A stretch of DNA of 64,000 nt from Ophioderma brevispina (Eukaryota > Echinodermata > Ophiuroidea > Amphilepidida > Ophiodermatidae): NCBI GenBank assembly GCA_023653785.1, contig JAMKCH010051722.1, positions 1 through 64,000 on the forward strand, read 5' to 3'. The translations under genes and the position numbers were made by a program. The notes beneath the pieces are model-generated. The model did not search any database, was not told the origin of the DNA, and saw nothing but the letters and a program-made list of their open reading frames with translations. Positions 24,385-36,486 of this stretch are shown here, one piece after another (the stretch's first letter is position 1; the number at the start of each line of letters is the position of its first letter).

Positions 24385-24452
24385 TTCGCAGACCCCTCTT
24401 TAGGTCCGCGACCAAAAGGGTTGCGACCCCCAGGTTGGGAACCTTGCATTAG
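24385..24452. mobile_element. Decayed end of a hAT-type element
   Basis: The segment GGTCCGCGACCAAAAGGG, then TTGCGACCCCCAGGTTGGGA ACC, matches the general GTGGTTCCCAACCTGGGGGT CGCGACC terminus typical of many hAT elements, read in reverse complement. The partner end was not found upstream, so this is one end or a fragment. Confidence 0.45.
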
Positions 24453-25689
24453 ATCATCCCCTATTTGCACCAAAAAGCACTAAAATGTAATAAATTATAT
24501 TTAAAATTAAAAAGTAAATGAACATTTCCAGGATTTGGGCAAAAATTACTATTTTTTTTTGTAAATTTTATATTTTCGAGATACGTAGCTCCAAATCTCA
24601 CATGGTCAAAATCGTGATTTTATGATCAGCATCCACAGGGCCTATGAAACCATGGAGCTGGATTTTTGAATTTGGTGGGCTTCCATTGTTGAATTATGGC
24701 AAAAGTTTCTAATTGGTCAGCTCCCCCGTTGCCATGGCAACCATATCCAAAAATCCGGATGCATGGATTTCTGCGCACATATACCCATGCACCTTTTCCC
24801 CCATTAGGTGTAAATGCAAGTTACCGTAAAGCAGTTACGTTTGTTCCCCGTGTTTAGGGAGAGAGTAGCCCATCAGAGGCCCCTATTCATTAACATGGCA
24901 ACAAGATAAAAATAATTTTTTTTCCCATTTTCCAAACTTTTCAACATGGGCTCCAATATGTATATGACAGGCAAGATCATATATTGGTTAAGTCAAGAAA
25001 GTTGCAGTCGATGGTCGTGGACTCGGGTAAACCAACGTAGACCCACCCTTACCCAATTTGGCTGTAATTAAGGCGCTTATTTTCATCCTTGTCACCCGTG
25101 CATCCTATATGATCAATGATAAATGGCTTGATCCATCCTTTGTTTAGCCCAAGACATTACTAGCTGGCACTGACACTACAATGGTGTAGGCCTAGGCAGT
25201 GATGTAGCCCTATTTGCCTAGGCCAAGCTAAAAGTCTTAGACTGGTTCTCCATTCGAAACTAGCTGGATTACTTATAATATTGATAAGTTGATTTTTTTT
25301 TTACACTGGAAAAGATAATCAATTAATTTCCAGAAATAGTTCTTCAAGTTGTCTCTTACAAGCCGGTTTTAATTTTCATGTACTTAATTGGCAGTCATGG
25401 TTGTCGAATTTGGACCACCACAAGGCACAAGCAACCGAAGTACGCAAACACAAGAGCTCACAAAGTAAAATACTCACTATGCTGCACTATTTCATGTCTA
25501 CTTCTAGGTGATGCTGGATGCAGATACCAAAAATATGTTAATCCACTTTGGTCTTATAATGGTATAATGCATATGCACACCTCTAGTGATGCTGCATGCA
25601 CATGTTTACAAAACTGCTGCAAAATAGTTTGCCGCCAAAATGAACACATGTTAAAGAAGTCCAAAAAAGTGAAAACAGATAGTCACTAT
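24453..25689. other. Unassigned stretch
   Basis: AT-rich, with a 114-codon frame (25378-25722) that runs into the tandem array and has no domain. A short palindromic GTTGCCATGGCAAC occurs at 24729. No gene supported. Confidence 0.45.
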
Positions 25690-26235
25690 ACTTTTTTTAA
25701 AAATGTTCCAATCCAAAAGTAGAAATAAAGTATATCACTTTGTTTCAAACTTTTGCTATCTCAATTAAGTTCCAAACCTTAAAATAAGTATATCACTTTT
25801 GTTTAAAATGTGCTAAGTCCAAAAACAGTAGAAATAACGGTATTGTCACCTTTTTTTAAAAATGTGCTCAATCACAAAAAAGTTAGAAATAAATTATAAT
25901 CACCTTTGTTTAAAAAAATGTGCTAAGTTCCAAAAAGTAGAAATAAATAGTCACCTCACTTTGTTCAAAAATGTGCTAAGTCCAAAAAAAAGTAAAAATA
26001 ACGTATAGAGAGTGTGTAATAAGTAGAAATAAAGTACAGGACTCATAAAGTATAAATAAAGTACATGAAAAGTAGAAATAAAGTATACTTTATTTCAACT
26101 ATTTTGAAAAAAAGTAGACATAAATTATACTTTATTTGTACTTTTTTAAAAAACTGTCTAAAATTACATAAAGTACTTAAAAAGTATACATAAATGTATA
26201 CATAAAGTATACTTTAATTACACTTTATTTTTTCT
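25690..26235 (+). repeat. AT-rich tandem array
   Basis: About six irregular units of 50-60 bp share AAATGTGCTAAGTCCAAAAA, then GTAGAAATAAAGTATA and CACTTTGTTT. From about 26000 the array degenerates into shorter 15-22-bp units around AAAGTAGAAATAAAGTA, and then into its inverted form (TACTTTATTT). Length variation is mostly in the A/T runs. It behaves as a minisatellite. Confidence 0.7.
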
Positions 26236-27735
26236 TCCAGGTGTAATCAAGGTTACATCTTCATTGAAATAAGCAATAATGTGGTATACAGTTCTTAGCA
26301 GACGCCTGGTCAAGGCTAGTATATCACAACTATTTTGGCAACTTTTTGGGGCCCCTCTTTTGGAATGGAACTGTTGAATGACTGCTTTTTGTAACATGTT
26401 TCTTATTCTGGTTTTTTAGCAATTGTTACTGTACTTAACAATCATCATAGAACGTTTCATTTTTATATTGTTATGGAATATCTTTCTGGCTTCTTTAAAT
26501 AAGGCAAAGTTGTGATCTGTATAACAACACCCATATAACACCATCAATAACAGGGTAAAGGCCATTCCCTTACCCATATCAATTTTCACACCTGTTTAGT
26601 ATCAAATGCATACACTTGCAGCGGTATTCACATTTCATATTGATACTAAATTGTTATGATTGGCACTATGTAAGGCTTTCTAATAATAGCATCGACTCAT
26701 AATCAAACTAAATCCCTATACCACCATCGCTATTAAGCACTGTGCCGTCCAAAAACCACTTCGTCGGGCCCATCAGTGCACGCACTAGTTCACCGATGTA
26801 CCGCTGCACACTGGCGCCATTTAATAAAATATCGCCAGCTGGAGTTGTTTCCCTTTTTCCAGCCATAATATTGGCATCATGCATATGCTCTATTTGCCCA
26901 TGATCTTTATTTAAACACAATAGAGAGAAAGAATAGAAAGGTGCACTGAAGTTGAAATGGATAAATGAGGTGGTTGTTCCTTTTTCCCCAGTATTGGGAA
27001 ATGCGTAAAGCTAAATAACAGCATGGTGTCATTTTTGTGAGTGCTGCATAATCAATTGTAATAATTTCTCACAAATAGGCTGTTTTAAGATTTTAAAAAT
27101 CAGATCACACTGTTGACACACAATTTATGACATTTTTATCAATTTTTCAAGTTTCCCCATGGGAAATGCAAACTACTTTGCATTGTTAATTGAGGAAATT
27201 TTGATTAAAATGTGATGTTTAAAGGAATTTATTGGTATAAATCAATCGGCCATATATAATGAAATAGTCCTAAATATGACATACCATATGGTTTGCATGG
27301 TCATTTGAGTATTCCTTGCGAAGAAAACATGATTTTCACGCTTAACAGTCGAAGCAGTGGATGATTTAAGGAAGCCGCCACGTTTTTTATTTACGCTATC
27401 CTTTTGCTACAAGCCATGTTTAGTCTTTCACAACCAACTGAAAATGATCGTTTGGTAGTCAGTTCTGGCCTGTACATGAAAACTATCACCTTACTTTAAC
27501 ATGAATAAAAACACAGCTTTAATTTAAACTTTTCTTTCTCATTTAAAATATATAAGTTTATCAAAAATGGCATACATTTGACCTAATTTTAAAAAATGAG
27601 GCCTGGGATTTTGAGAAAATATAGTTTTTAAAATACATTAGGAACTCTACTCATACAAGAATCGCTACTCGGTTACATTAAAAGGTACGTAGATTGCTGA
27701 ACTCGCGCATTGTGGGTTTCGAACACTGAGCTATT
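26236..27735. other. Unassigned stretch (apart from the SDR-like fragment)
   Basis: AT-rich sequence without other coding signals, tandem repeats or element ends that I can delimit. Confidence 0.4.
26708..26911 (-). pseudogene. Possible C-terminal exon fragment of a short-chain dehydrogenase
   Basis: The minus strand reads an open frame ending YIGELVRALMG, then WFLDGTVLNSDGGIGI and a stop. The xxG(T/Q)VLNxDGG pattern close to the C-terminus is typical of classical short-chain dehydrogenases/reductases (ELVxFL...TGxxLxVDGG), and the spacing is plausible. No upstream Rossmann-fold exon with TGxxxGxG or YxxxK was found, so this is either a last exon of a gene that lies elsewhere, a relic, or chance. 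Codon use looks coding-like. Confidence 0.3.
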
Positions 27736-28074
27736 ATACAATGGATTGGAAACCTGGCTTTGTAATTGAAGCACTGATGGCCATATTGGTCATCCAAAAA
27801 GAGCCCAAGCAGTTGGTTAAGAACGGGTCATTTATACAAAATTGTTCCCATTGAAATGTGGATAAGCACATAACAGACTACAGACTCAAGCCCATTAGTT
27901 GAGCCTTGTATTTGACGTATGTGGGATGGCATTCTCTAAAACGTGCAACCAAACCGGGTACAACTTCTGTTTACCCAGGTGTCTCTGGAATGTATTGTGT
28001 TGGTAGAACCATATGCCAGCTGTGCTCATTCAGCTAATATACATGACTGTTTGTTGTGTAGCAATCCATTGTAT
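27736..28074 (-). mobile_element. MITE with TACAATGGATT termini, copy 1
   Basis: The ends are TATACAATGGATTGG and CAATCCATTGTATA, a 13-14-bp inverted repeat bounded by TA on both sides, as in TA-targeting (Tc1/mariner-type) elements. The 340-bp body matches 50859-51200 in inverted orientation, with shared blocks such as AATGTGGATAAGC, CATTTATACAAAAT and CATGTATATTAGCTGAATGA-like sequence. Non-coding. Confidence 0.65.
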
Positions 28075-30339
28075 AGAGATCATGTGACAGTGCTACTACT
28101 GCGATAAAACTAAATATTAACGCGACCACCTTTTTCAATGTCCACGTTTTCTGCATGGATTGTTAGTGTTTATGCCACCTAAAACCTTTGTTTAATCACA
28201 AAATGAATACTAAACCACCCCCTCTAACATTTTTCTCATATCACTGAGTTTTAAAAAGTGTAAGTTGTTTTGCAATAAAATTCTAAACGAACTTTCGGCT
28301 CCTATCCTTTGTGTGCTCAACGAAGTTCAAAATGATAGGCTTGTGGCAAACTTGCATGTGATATATGCTCGTATGGGATATCTTTTCGTGGCTTCTGTTT
28401 CGGTTTTTGCATGCACAGATTTTAATATACCACAGGGAATAAACATGGTAGCTTCCATGATCGTGTACAGTTGTGTATATTGGTCGGAAAAATCTGATTT
28501 TTTCGCACGGAATACTCCAAGGCCATGAAAACCATCTGGTAGTTTCATCTATATGTTGCCGATAGATTTATACCATAAATCGCTTATATGCTGTATGGGA
28601 GGTGGAGGGGAGGGAGTGGGTTGGGTGGTGGGGTCACTTCGTCATGTGACTTGGTCCACACCACCATTTGAAAAAGGGCATGGTTTTTTTCTATGGGCAT
28701 TGTCCATGATGTCTTTTTTAAAAAAAGGTGTTTTTTTAGAAGGCATTGCCCTTTGCCTGACTTCAAGCCCTCTTCATCATGCATCGCAATGTAAAAGCAA
28801 AACTATAATGCAATGAAAAAAGAAAATAACTCTTATATTTTCATGTCTGGTATACTTCCATCATGGTATTTCCTGTTAATTTCCATATCATGCTCCCACC
28901 GCTAGTAATTGATGCTCATTCCAACTTTGCACGACTGTGATTGGTTAGCTTCGGAGCATTTTCCTGTTATCTAATTACTATTAATTTTTGTCCAATCCAG
29001 CTTTGCGCGATTGTGATTGGCTATTTTTGGAAGGCAGCAGCCAAATTGAAACGCTTTGATAACTTTCTTAGCTTTTCTTGAGTTAAATCTTCAGATTGAT
29101 TCGCTATGAAGAAAGAAACATGCTATAACTATCCATACCACCTCCGGTCCTGATTCCGAGATATTATGTTTGATTTCACACCACTATAGAGTTTGTATTA
29201 TTTAGTTAGTTAGTTATACCAAAGTTTTAAATCCGGTTTTTGTCCCAGCTAAACGGGGGTGGCCGATTTACACCTCACACTCAGCAATACTGCTTTTTGT
29301 GAGTTTATTGGAGCAAAAAAGATAATTGAAGGATGCCCTTCCTGATGGCAATCCACAGTTTTCGGCGGTTGGGCTAGCATTTGGGCAACCTTGCCCACCA
29401 TACAAGCAGAGAGTACTGGATGGCTGCCAAGTAGCTCTCAGAGCTGACGCCTTTGTAGGAGATCTTCTTTTTCATCTACAGGGTAACCAGCTACCTCCTC
29501 ATCAGATTTCCTAGAGAATCGATTCGATTTCTTTAGAGAATTGATGGGGGTGACATTTAGCCGCCGACACTCGGCCCTGGGACAGGTGGTACATGGTTAC
29601 CAGGATACCAATCGCAGGCCCTCAAAGGATCTTGACCTGACCATATTTATATTGTTAATAATATACATCAAGCTATGTGTGAGTCAATGCTGGGCGTGTT
29701 TCTCAGCATTTATGAAGTTGGGGAGGTACGGCATAAGGACGAGTATATCAAAGCGATTCTGACGTGGAAGCACCAGCTTATACTTCTTAAATTTCACAAT
29801 TGGTCCGACGAGGGTAAAGAACTTGAGGCAACAGAGATTTAGTTCATTCATTAACTTCTGAAACCCGACAGGCATTACTACAGAATGAAAAGGCATAAGA
29901 TTTTTATCCGTACCTTCTATCTTCATGCTTTATTTGGTCATGGATAAAGAATGAGATAGATTAGGTGGTTGGGTATAATGTAATTACCTTTAACAAAGAG
30001 AAAAGCCACAATTACTTTATAGGACTAGATACTATCTGACAACATTTAATAGGGAACAAATTGAAAATTATATCCAATCACTTTATTATGCAACCACACC
30101 TTAAAAAGCATCCAACATAAAGAATAATTTAGCCAGGAAGACCTATAAAGGTCATGCAGGGCAAAAGTACAAAAGACAAATTACACAATACAAAACAAGA
30201 CATTAAAAATTAGAATAAATATCTCCAAAAGGTTTTTTTTTTTAAATAATAAATCAAATGAGTTAGATATAAGAGATTGCATGCTCCAGGACGTTCCCCC
30301 TTGGCATGGTAGATAAACAAAGGAAGCAATTATGGACAA
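28075..30339. other. Unassigned stretch with minor repeats
   Basis: No gene supported; frames of 80-87 codons at 28265-28816 lack domains. A partial duplication occurs at 28895-29035: two copies of CCAACTTTGCACGACTGTGA TTGG-like sequence about 85 bp apart. At about 29200-29420 the text CAGCTAAACGGGGGTGGCC with AAGGATGCCCTTCCTGATGG resembles widely dispersed repeat sequence, but I cannot delimit it. Confidence 0.4.
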
Positions 30340-30880
30340 TTTGGAACATTTTTCTGAAATCTTGAAGGGGGGGAAAAAGACAGGAGAATGACTGTGGAAA
30401 GGAAGGACTTCAGCCTGAGATTATTGTCGTGAGAAATGAAGCCCCTAGACCCAACTTCGAAAGCGATTAAAAGTAAACATTTCCAAATATTGTTCTGAAT
30501 ATCGAAACCAACGGACATATTATGTGTTGAATGGTGGGGCCCGTCAAGACCAGGCTCCAAGGGACCGGACAACCAAAGGATAAAAAGTTTTTTAAGGTCC
30601 TTACAGAAAATAACTAGATCGGGGATGAGGTTCGAAGGAGAACATCCAGTTGGAATGGTTTAGTTGCCCTGGCAAAGCCTGCTTCGTCTGGAATGTCATA
30701 AAAAATAACCGCATTTGATTTGAGAGATCAGCTCTAGCGATAGTGATTAAATATTTCAAAATGCTTATGGCGATAAGTGTATACCGGCAGCCTGATCGCT
30801 GAAAAACCTTTGCAGTTGTTAAGGACATGATTGAGAGTTTCATTGTGATTACAGTGCAAGCATTTGTTTGAGATAGATTT
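30340..30880 (-). pseudogene. LINE ORF2 C-terminal relic
   Basis: Reading the minus strand from 30866 gives CLHCNHNETLNHVLNNC, a CxxC...HxxxxC knuckle, followed by YTYRHKHFEIF; farther on it gives IAFEVGSRGFISHDNNLRL. These correspond to the C-terminal landmarks CxxC...ETLxHVLxxC, RYTWRHDxVL and FPVEVGCRGF of non-LTR retrotransposon ORF2 proteins. Stops and shifts separate the two blocks. The polymerase part is absent, consistent with heavy decay rather than an intact element. Confidence 0.65.
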
Positions 30881-30959
30881 CCCCCACCTATAGCAAGGTT
30901 ATCTAGTGTTCAGAGAGTCACCAAGGGCATTTTAACCAGGAATTTACAGCCTATCGAAG

Positions 30960-31400
30960 GAAGATTTTAAACAAGCCTTTGAAAAATAGTGGCCCCTCAA
31001 GATATGATAGTAAAAGAACATGGCATTTCTCACAACCTCAGTGGAACAGAATTTCATTGAATTTTTCTGTTGTGATTATCTAGGACGCAGTGTCTCTGCA
31101 TTTGATTTTCCCACTTGTAATTTTAAGGTAAATATATGTCCCCGAGATTTAACAACGATCTTTAGTGTTGTTATTTGTATTATTGCACCTGTGGGAAAAA
31201 CTTATTTCCCTGAAAAATTGGCCTATTGTACTAATCAAGATCAGTGGAGATGGAATGTATGTTTTTGGTGCATGAATTTTAAGGATTTATGGCATGTTAA
31301 GCATTGGCATCATTTAGTCAATTTTATTAACATGTGGTTAGTTTGCGGAGAAATAAAGGACACGGGCACCTTTGAAAAATAGGTAGTGGCCCTCAAGATT
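30960..31400. repeat. Short direct repeats flanking ~370 bp
   Basis: CCTTTGAAAAATAGTGGCCC CTCAAGAT near 30976 recurs near 31370 as CCTTTGAAAAATAGGTAGTG GCCCTCAAGAT. The intervening DNA holds a 120-codon open frame with no domain. The repeats could bound an insertion or be two units of a diverged tandem repeat. Confidence 0.5.
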
Positions 31401-32717
31401 TTTCAAAAATCAATATTTTTTGACGATGGTGGTAAGCTTTTATGTATACATTCGCATCACTGTAATGATTACGACAATCAGCGTCCTTATGGGTAAATAG
31501 AACGATGTGGTTTTGTATTAAGTGCAAGACACGGAAATGAATTTAAACACACGCAAACGCACGCCGTATGCATGTTTCCCATGGATGCACCTGTTTGAGC
31601 CGGACTGTGCCTCGTGGTGTTTAATATCAATGAGCACGAGTCTAGATATTTCTGTAATTACAATGTGATTGAAGTTCATTGGAAAAATTAAAAGTTAGCC
31701 TACAAATTACTGGTGCTGGATGTCTTTGACATCCCTATCTGTTTTGAGTATGTTATTTTTATGTGTAAAATGTGATTCTGCTATATCGTCAATCTCCTAG
31801 ACTATCATTTGAGAGCAAATTGAAGGAATTTTTCATATTTGTTAAAATGTGCCAGTGCGCTTTAATCTCTTTTTCAAAATAATTCAATAATTTGTATTTT
31901 GACTTTTGTCTGTAATGTACTTTTTGAGTTTTCATCTGTCATAATGATATCATAATGGGAATGTTAGTATTTTTTTGATACCATGAAATAAGCCCTCTCC
32001 TGTGGTACCAAATTTATAGGAATTGGATGTTCCGATGGAGGGGGTGGTGGCAGTTGTGGCAAATTTCTGGAACAGGATGCTGACATTACTGCCAGCATTT
32101 TGGATGTTCCGTATGGAATCACAAGGGTGCCAACCACCCCCCCTTTAATATTAGGTGAGTTTTTGTTTCAAAAAATGCCAGATAACGAGGGTTAACATGC
32201 TCCGATCCTTAAGTGCATCACACCAAATTAGATCCTTGCCCTAAGCAAAAGACACCAATTCTTGATCAGGCGGCGTACTGGGAAGTTGCACGTTTATAAG
32301 TCACGTAACATTGTGGTCATTAAATGAGCTAACCACACGTGGTTTTTCTTGCAGCAAAATTCAGCTCTGATTTGGTAATTGCGACCAAAAGGACTTGCCC
32401 TCGCACCACCAGAAATCATTGAAAACAACTTTTGTATATAAGGAAGGCTCTTTGTATCTCGTTGCTCTAAATTATTTAGTTCTCCGGGGAATTAATTTGG
32501 TATTTAGTTGCATATATTTTTACCAATCTCCTTACAACCATGAATGTGTCATCATGTACTCAAGTAACTCTTAACACAGGCTAGTGCCATCCTCATTTGA
32601 TATGATTAACATATCCCCTTGCAGAAGACTTCTACATTAATTCCTTGACAGAGGGATTATTTCAATGATTTAGGCCCATTCTATTTTGATCCTTTTCGTC
32701 TGTGGAAGACTTAATTG
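31401..32717. other. Unassigned stretch
   Basis: AT-rich, no gene or delimitable repeat seen. Confidence 0.45.
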
Positions 32718-32904
32718 CAGGGGCGTAACTAGACCTGACGCATCCGTAGACTCAGATATTTCCCCGATTCCTGTACCGGTTTTGGGGAAAAAAAAAATAC
32801 TTAACCGCTACGCGCCAGACGAAATGCGTGGCAACGAAAACGTGGTACCGGTCCGGAAAATGTTTCTCGTTGCATCCGTCCGTCAATAACTATTTTTTGT
32901 CGCG

Positions 32905-33690
32905 CAAATGACTCTCATTGCACCTTTGCATCTGGGCCGTCTTACCGGAAAATGACCGCGATGTTTCCTCGTGCATCTGGGCCGTCTTACGGAAAAATGA
33001 CGCGATGCTCCTCTTTGTCTGGGGCCGTCTTCTCCGGAAAAATGACGCATGTTCCTCGTTGCACCGTGGACGTCATCCCCGGGAAAATGATGCGATGCTT
33101 TTCACTGTAATTTCGGAACGGTTTGCACGGAGAAGGCGCAATGCTTTTCATCAGCGGGTGACACTGTCTACAAATGCCCATAGACAACTTCGATATCGAT
33201 GGTGATAGCCGCCACCATTTTCGATGTAGTCTACTTTTAATTATGCATCAACGCATCATGACGTAAACCGGACATGACGTAGCGTAATAGCGCACGCACG
33301 ACTATGACGTAGCGTAATAGCGCCACGCCACTACTGGCGAACTATAACTACCGATTTTCATGCAGATCATTGTGCAATGTACGCATCCATCATTTATTTA
33401 TGATCCCTGTTCCATTGCATTCCGCACCGAGTTTCCTCGTTGGCATCTGGGACGTCTTTCGAAATGGCGCGATTTTCCTCGTTGCTCTGGGCCGTCTTCC
33501 GGCAAAATTACGCGATGTTCTTCTTGCTCTGGGCCGTTAACGACTTTACCGCTCCTTATTCCTGTGCCGGAAAAACGGCCGAGATGCATGAACGCAAAAT
33601 TTTGTTTCTCGTTTGCATCTGGGGCCCGTTAAAAATGAAAATCGCTTGCACCTCGTTGCATTTGGCCGTTGGTCGGCAAAACGACCCGGT
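32905..33690 (+). repeat. GC-rich ~50-60-bp repeats in two clusters
   Basis: Units around GCATCTGGGCCGTCTTACCG, GAAAATGACGCGATG and TTCCTCGTTG recur about four times at 32905-33090 and about five times at 33425-33690, with many indels. Between the clusters, ATGACGTAGCGTAATAGCGC occurs twice (33274-33323), and a CATCATTTATT region separates them. The arginine- and cysteine-containing frames here are products of the repeat. Confidence 0.65.
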
Positions 33691-33904
33691 CCGTGTTAGG
33701 GTTAATGTGCATCGCTTGCCGCGAAGGCCTACACGGGCGGGGTCCAGGAGCCTGCCTTAGGGGGGGCCCCTGGTTGGATCCATGGGCAAAGCCCGCAGGG
33801 TTACAGGGAAAGCCCCTGGAAGCTCCTGGATTTTGGCCATCTTAAAAAATAGTGTTTTCAGATCACACATTTTAAAAATAAATTGTTTTAAGTTACAATA
33901 AATC

Positions 33905-34063
33905 TTTACTTTCCTTTCTTCTCTTTCATCTTCTCTCCTTTCTCTTCTTCCTTTTTCTTTCTTTCGCTTCTCCTTCCCTTTCCTTTCTCTTCTTCCCTTT
34001 TCTTTTTTCTTTCTTTTCTTCTTTCTATTTGTCTTTTTCTCTTCTCCTTTTTCTTTCCCATTT
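33905..34063 (+). repeat. Polypyrimidine (CTTTCT) tract
   Basis: About 160 bp consisting almost only of C and T on the + strand, in CTTTC/CTTCC-type arrangements. On the minus strand it yields a K/E/R-rich frame of 120 codons that I do not consider a gene. Such a mirror-like homopyrimidine tract could form triplex DNA. Confidence 0.8.
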
Positions 34064-34256
34064 GTGTTCCCCTTCACAATGTTTTTGTTCCCCTTCACAA
34101 TTTTTTTGTTCCCCTTCACAATTTTTTTGTTGCCCCTTAATTTGTTTGTTCCCCTTCACAATTTGTTTGTTCCCCTTCAAATTTGTTTGTTCCCCTTCAC
34201 AATTGGTTTGTTCCCCTTCACAATTTTTTTGTTCCCCTTCACAATTTTTTTGTCTG
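34064..34256 (+). repeat. ~21-bp minisatellite
   Basis: About nine head-to-tail copies of GTTCCCCTTCACAATTTTTT-type units. T-run length and an occasional loss of CA vary between copies. It makes repetitive LFVPLHN-type frames. Confidence 0.85.
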
Positions 34257-34300
34257 GGGGCAGCTTTCCCCCTCTCGCCCCCTCCACTGGTTACGGCTCA

Positions 34301-35702
34301 TCTTCCGTAATGGGGGGGGGTGGATTTTAAATGTAATTACACAATTGTCTAATCCATTTTAAAAGCTATTCTCCTGTAGAAGATTTTACTATTCAAGAGT
34401 CGTTTGGACTTCAAGTTGAAGTTACCCCATTTTGTTGGGCATGTACGCCACCGTTATTTTGTAGTAAATTTTTCAGTTGTGTGTTGGAATTATCCCTGTC
34501 ACTTTGGGCGTGAGAGGTAGATGTGTGATGTTGTGTTCATAAACTCCCCATGCTTGGACACAGACTGGCTAATACCTATAGACGTAGATGAAATTCACTG
34601 ATGCTCAAGGCCTGCCGTGGCCATCTTCACTGCCGTGGCGATGCAAGTCACGTGCATTGGGCATGAAATGGGCTAGCGACAACATTTTCATGTACTGTGA
34701 CTAGTGCTTTGAAACTCAACTAAGAAAGGCATGCCCAATTCACCGGACCAGTCATTGAATTGAACCTCGGGCTGAAACCTCTTCCTGCATTGCGCGCATC
34801 CTCGTTCCTTGATATGCCTTTAGCATGTAGTCAGCCGTAGACATTTTTGACCACAAAGCTGAGAGATTTGTATGTGTCAGAAGGCAGACTGCACATGCTA
34901 CGGACGCTGTATTTTCATTACTAATTACCTCTGCTGCCCTTTATTGAATGGAGCATTCTGAATTGGTCAGTTTTACGCTGGCCCATTATTCTGCAATAAT
35001 GGGTCGCATACATTTCTATTAATCAGATTTTTAGGTAATAGAATTGAAATAAAGGTTTGCAGTATCATCTAGGGACTCATAATGTAGCTCCGGCCGGAAA
35101 AACTTAAAAAAGGGGCTCGTCTGCGCCTCGCCCATTATTTAGTTTTTCCGCCCCGACACCTTATTTCCCCATAAACAACATTGGCTGCGTCACCCTTATT
35201 TCTTAAATGTATTGAATCTATTAGTGGTGCACAACCCTTAGTTTTCAATTATAGTAGTGTTTTGGAAACCTTGGACTGTTTTAAGCTCAGATGTGTATTG
35301 AGTCAATCCCCAATGAACCATTTTGGAAAATTTTCACCCCCCTTCCCAACAAAACAAAAAAAGGAAAAAAAAAAAATCATGTTAATCCCTCAAACTTCCT
35401 ATTCCTTAACCATAACACTCTGACTTGTGGACTCATTTTAACCCACAAAGGTGCTGTACTTAAGGAATTTTTGCTTGATTCATGGAATGTCTTGTGGTTT
35501 TTAAAGGCCCCGACTCAGAGATTTCCAGAGGAGGGCGCCTCCAATTTCCAAAAAAATTGTGTTTTTTTTTTGCATGTACATATGCTTGTTCATATTACTA
35601 TCACTATGTGAAATGCTCTAAGCTTAATCGAATTCTTCATATGAGGAAAATTCAACTTAGTTATAAAATTCCGGATCCGGAATTTTTGTTATACCAAGTG
35701 TT
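34301..35702. other. Unassigned stretch
   Basis: No gene supported; frames of 80-106 codons near 35181-35736 have no domains and span A/T homopolymers. Confidence 0.4.
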
Positions 35703-36290
35703 ACAGATGTTAATAATACACAGCGCCCTCTTTTGACCCATTTTCAAACAACACTTTGCCCATTAATGATGCAACAGTTGCCCTGGTTTGCAGCCGCCAA
35801 TAGGAGTTACCGTGTTGAATGTTAAAAAATTTAGCGAACCACTCAACTGATTTCAATAAGTAAGGTGTCGTTGCAAACCTAAAGAAACACACCTCCTCAT
35901 GAATTTAAAAATATATAGGTGTATAATTTGAAAAATGAGAAAAGTGTTTTTTTTCATGAAAATTTACGAAGAACAACTTGGAAGTAGCACCGTGTCACCA
36001 ATTTAACTTCCTGGCCACAATACAATATTACTAACTAGTTCAATGGTTGCTCTAACCGAACCTTCATAAACAATTGCTACAATTGACCAATTTTCTAAAT
36101 TTGTCCTAATTCGCAATGTGCCCTTAAGTAAGTAATCTGCAAGCCTTTTCCGTTCTTAACACAGGCTGAGCTTATGCTGGCGGAGTCCAAGATCATAACA
36201 TCATCGTAAATTTTGCCTGTTGGCGTTCGCTTTTCATACGTGGTGATTGCGTACTGCATCATGAAGCCTATTGTAAGGTGCGGGACGGAA
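35703..36290 (+). repeat. 590-bp direct duplication, copy 1
   Basis: It runs from ACAGATGTTAATAATACACA GCGCC to GGTGCGGGACGG and is matched along its whole length by 36966-37562. Blocks include CCAATAGGAGTTACCGTG, GTAGCACCGTGTCACCAATT, CTTCCTGGCCACAATACAAT and GGCGTTCGCTTTTCATA. The differences are mostly 1-3-bp indels with few substitutions. Confidence 0.85.
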
Positions 36291-36453
36291 TAAATTTTCA
36301 ATAGGACCGATTGTTAACTCTGTGATGCAACGACCGTAAGATTTTCAAGAAGGCGAGAGGACATAGTGCAAATTTAGTAAATTTCAAATTCCAAGCTATT
36401 CAGAACAAAATATCTCAGAGCAGCGCAATAAAGGATTAAGGTTGTAATATCTG

Positions 36454-36482
<29 letters not shown>
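36454..36482 (+). repeat. Poly(T) run of about 29
   Basis: A homopolymer between the two 590-bp copies. A second T-rich segment, with TTTTGTTTTGTTGT, follows at 36818-36856. Confidence 0.9.

Positions 36483-36486
<4 letters not shown>

Larger units (their letters stand above)
32718..34300. mobile_element. Probable hAT-type element carrying several tandem arrays
   Basis: The left end CAGGGGCGTAACTAGACC is a standard hAT-like terminus. A plausible degraded right end is CCCCCTCCACTGGTTACGGC TCA at 34278-34300, whose reverse complement TGAGCCGTAACCAG pairs loosely with it. No 8-bp duplication matches at these borders. The interior has no transposase; it is filled with ~50-bp GC-rich repeats, a polypyrimidine tract and a ~21-bp array. 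If the right end is wrong, the region is a one-ended fragment followed by unrelated arrays. Confidence 0.4.

Noticed and set aside
25690..26235. CRISPR-like regular repeats
   Set aside because: Units are contiguous with no unique spacers, and the genome context is animal; it is a minisatellite. The same applies to the 31-bp array at 58-59 kb.
29326..29514. 62-codon frame starting at GGATGCCCTTCCTGATGG
   Set aside because: The nucleotide sequence resembles common dispersed repeats rather than coding DNA, and the frame has no domain.
33757..34119. 120-codon K/E/R-rich minus-strand frame
   Set aside because: A direct translation of the polypyrimidine tract.
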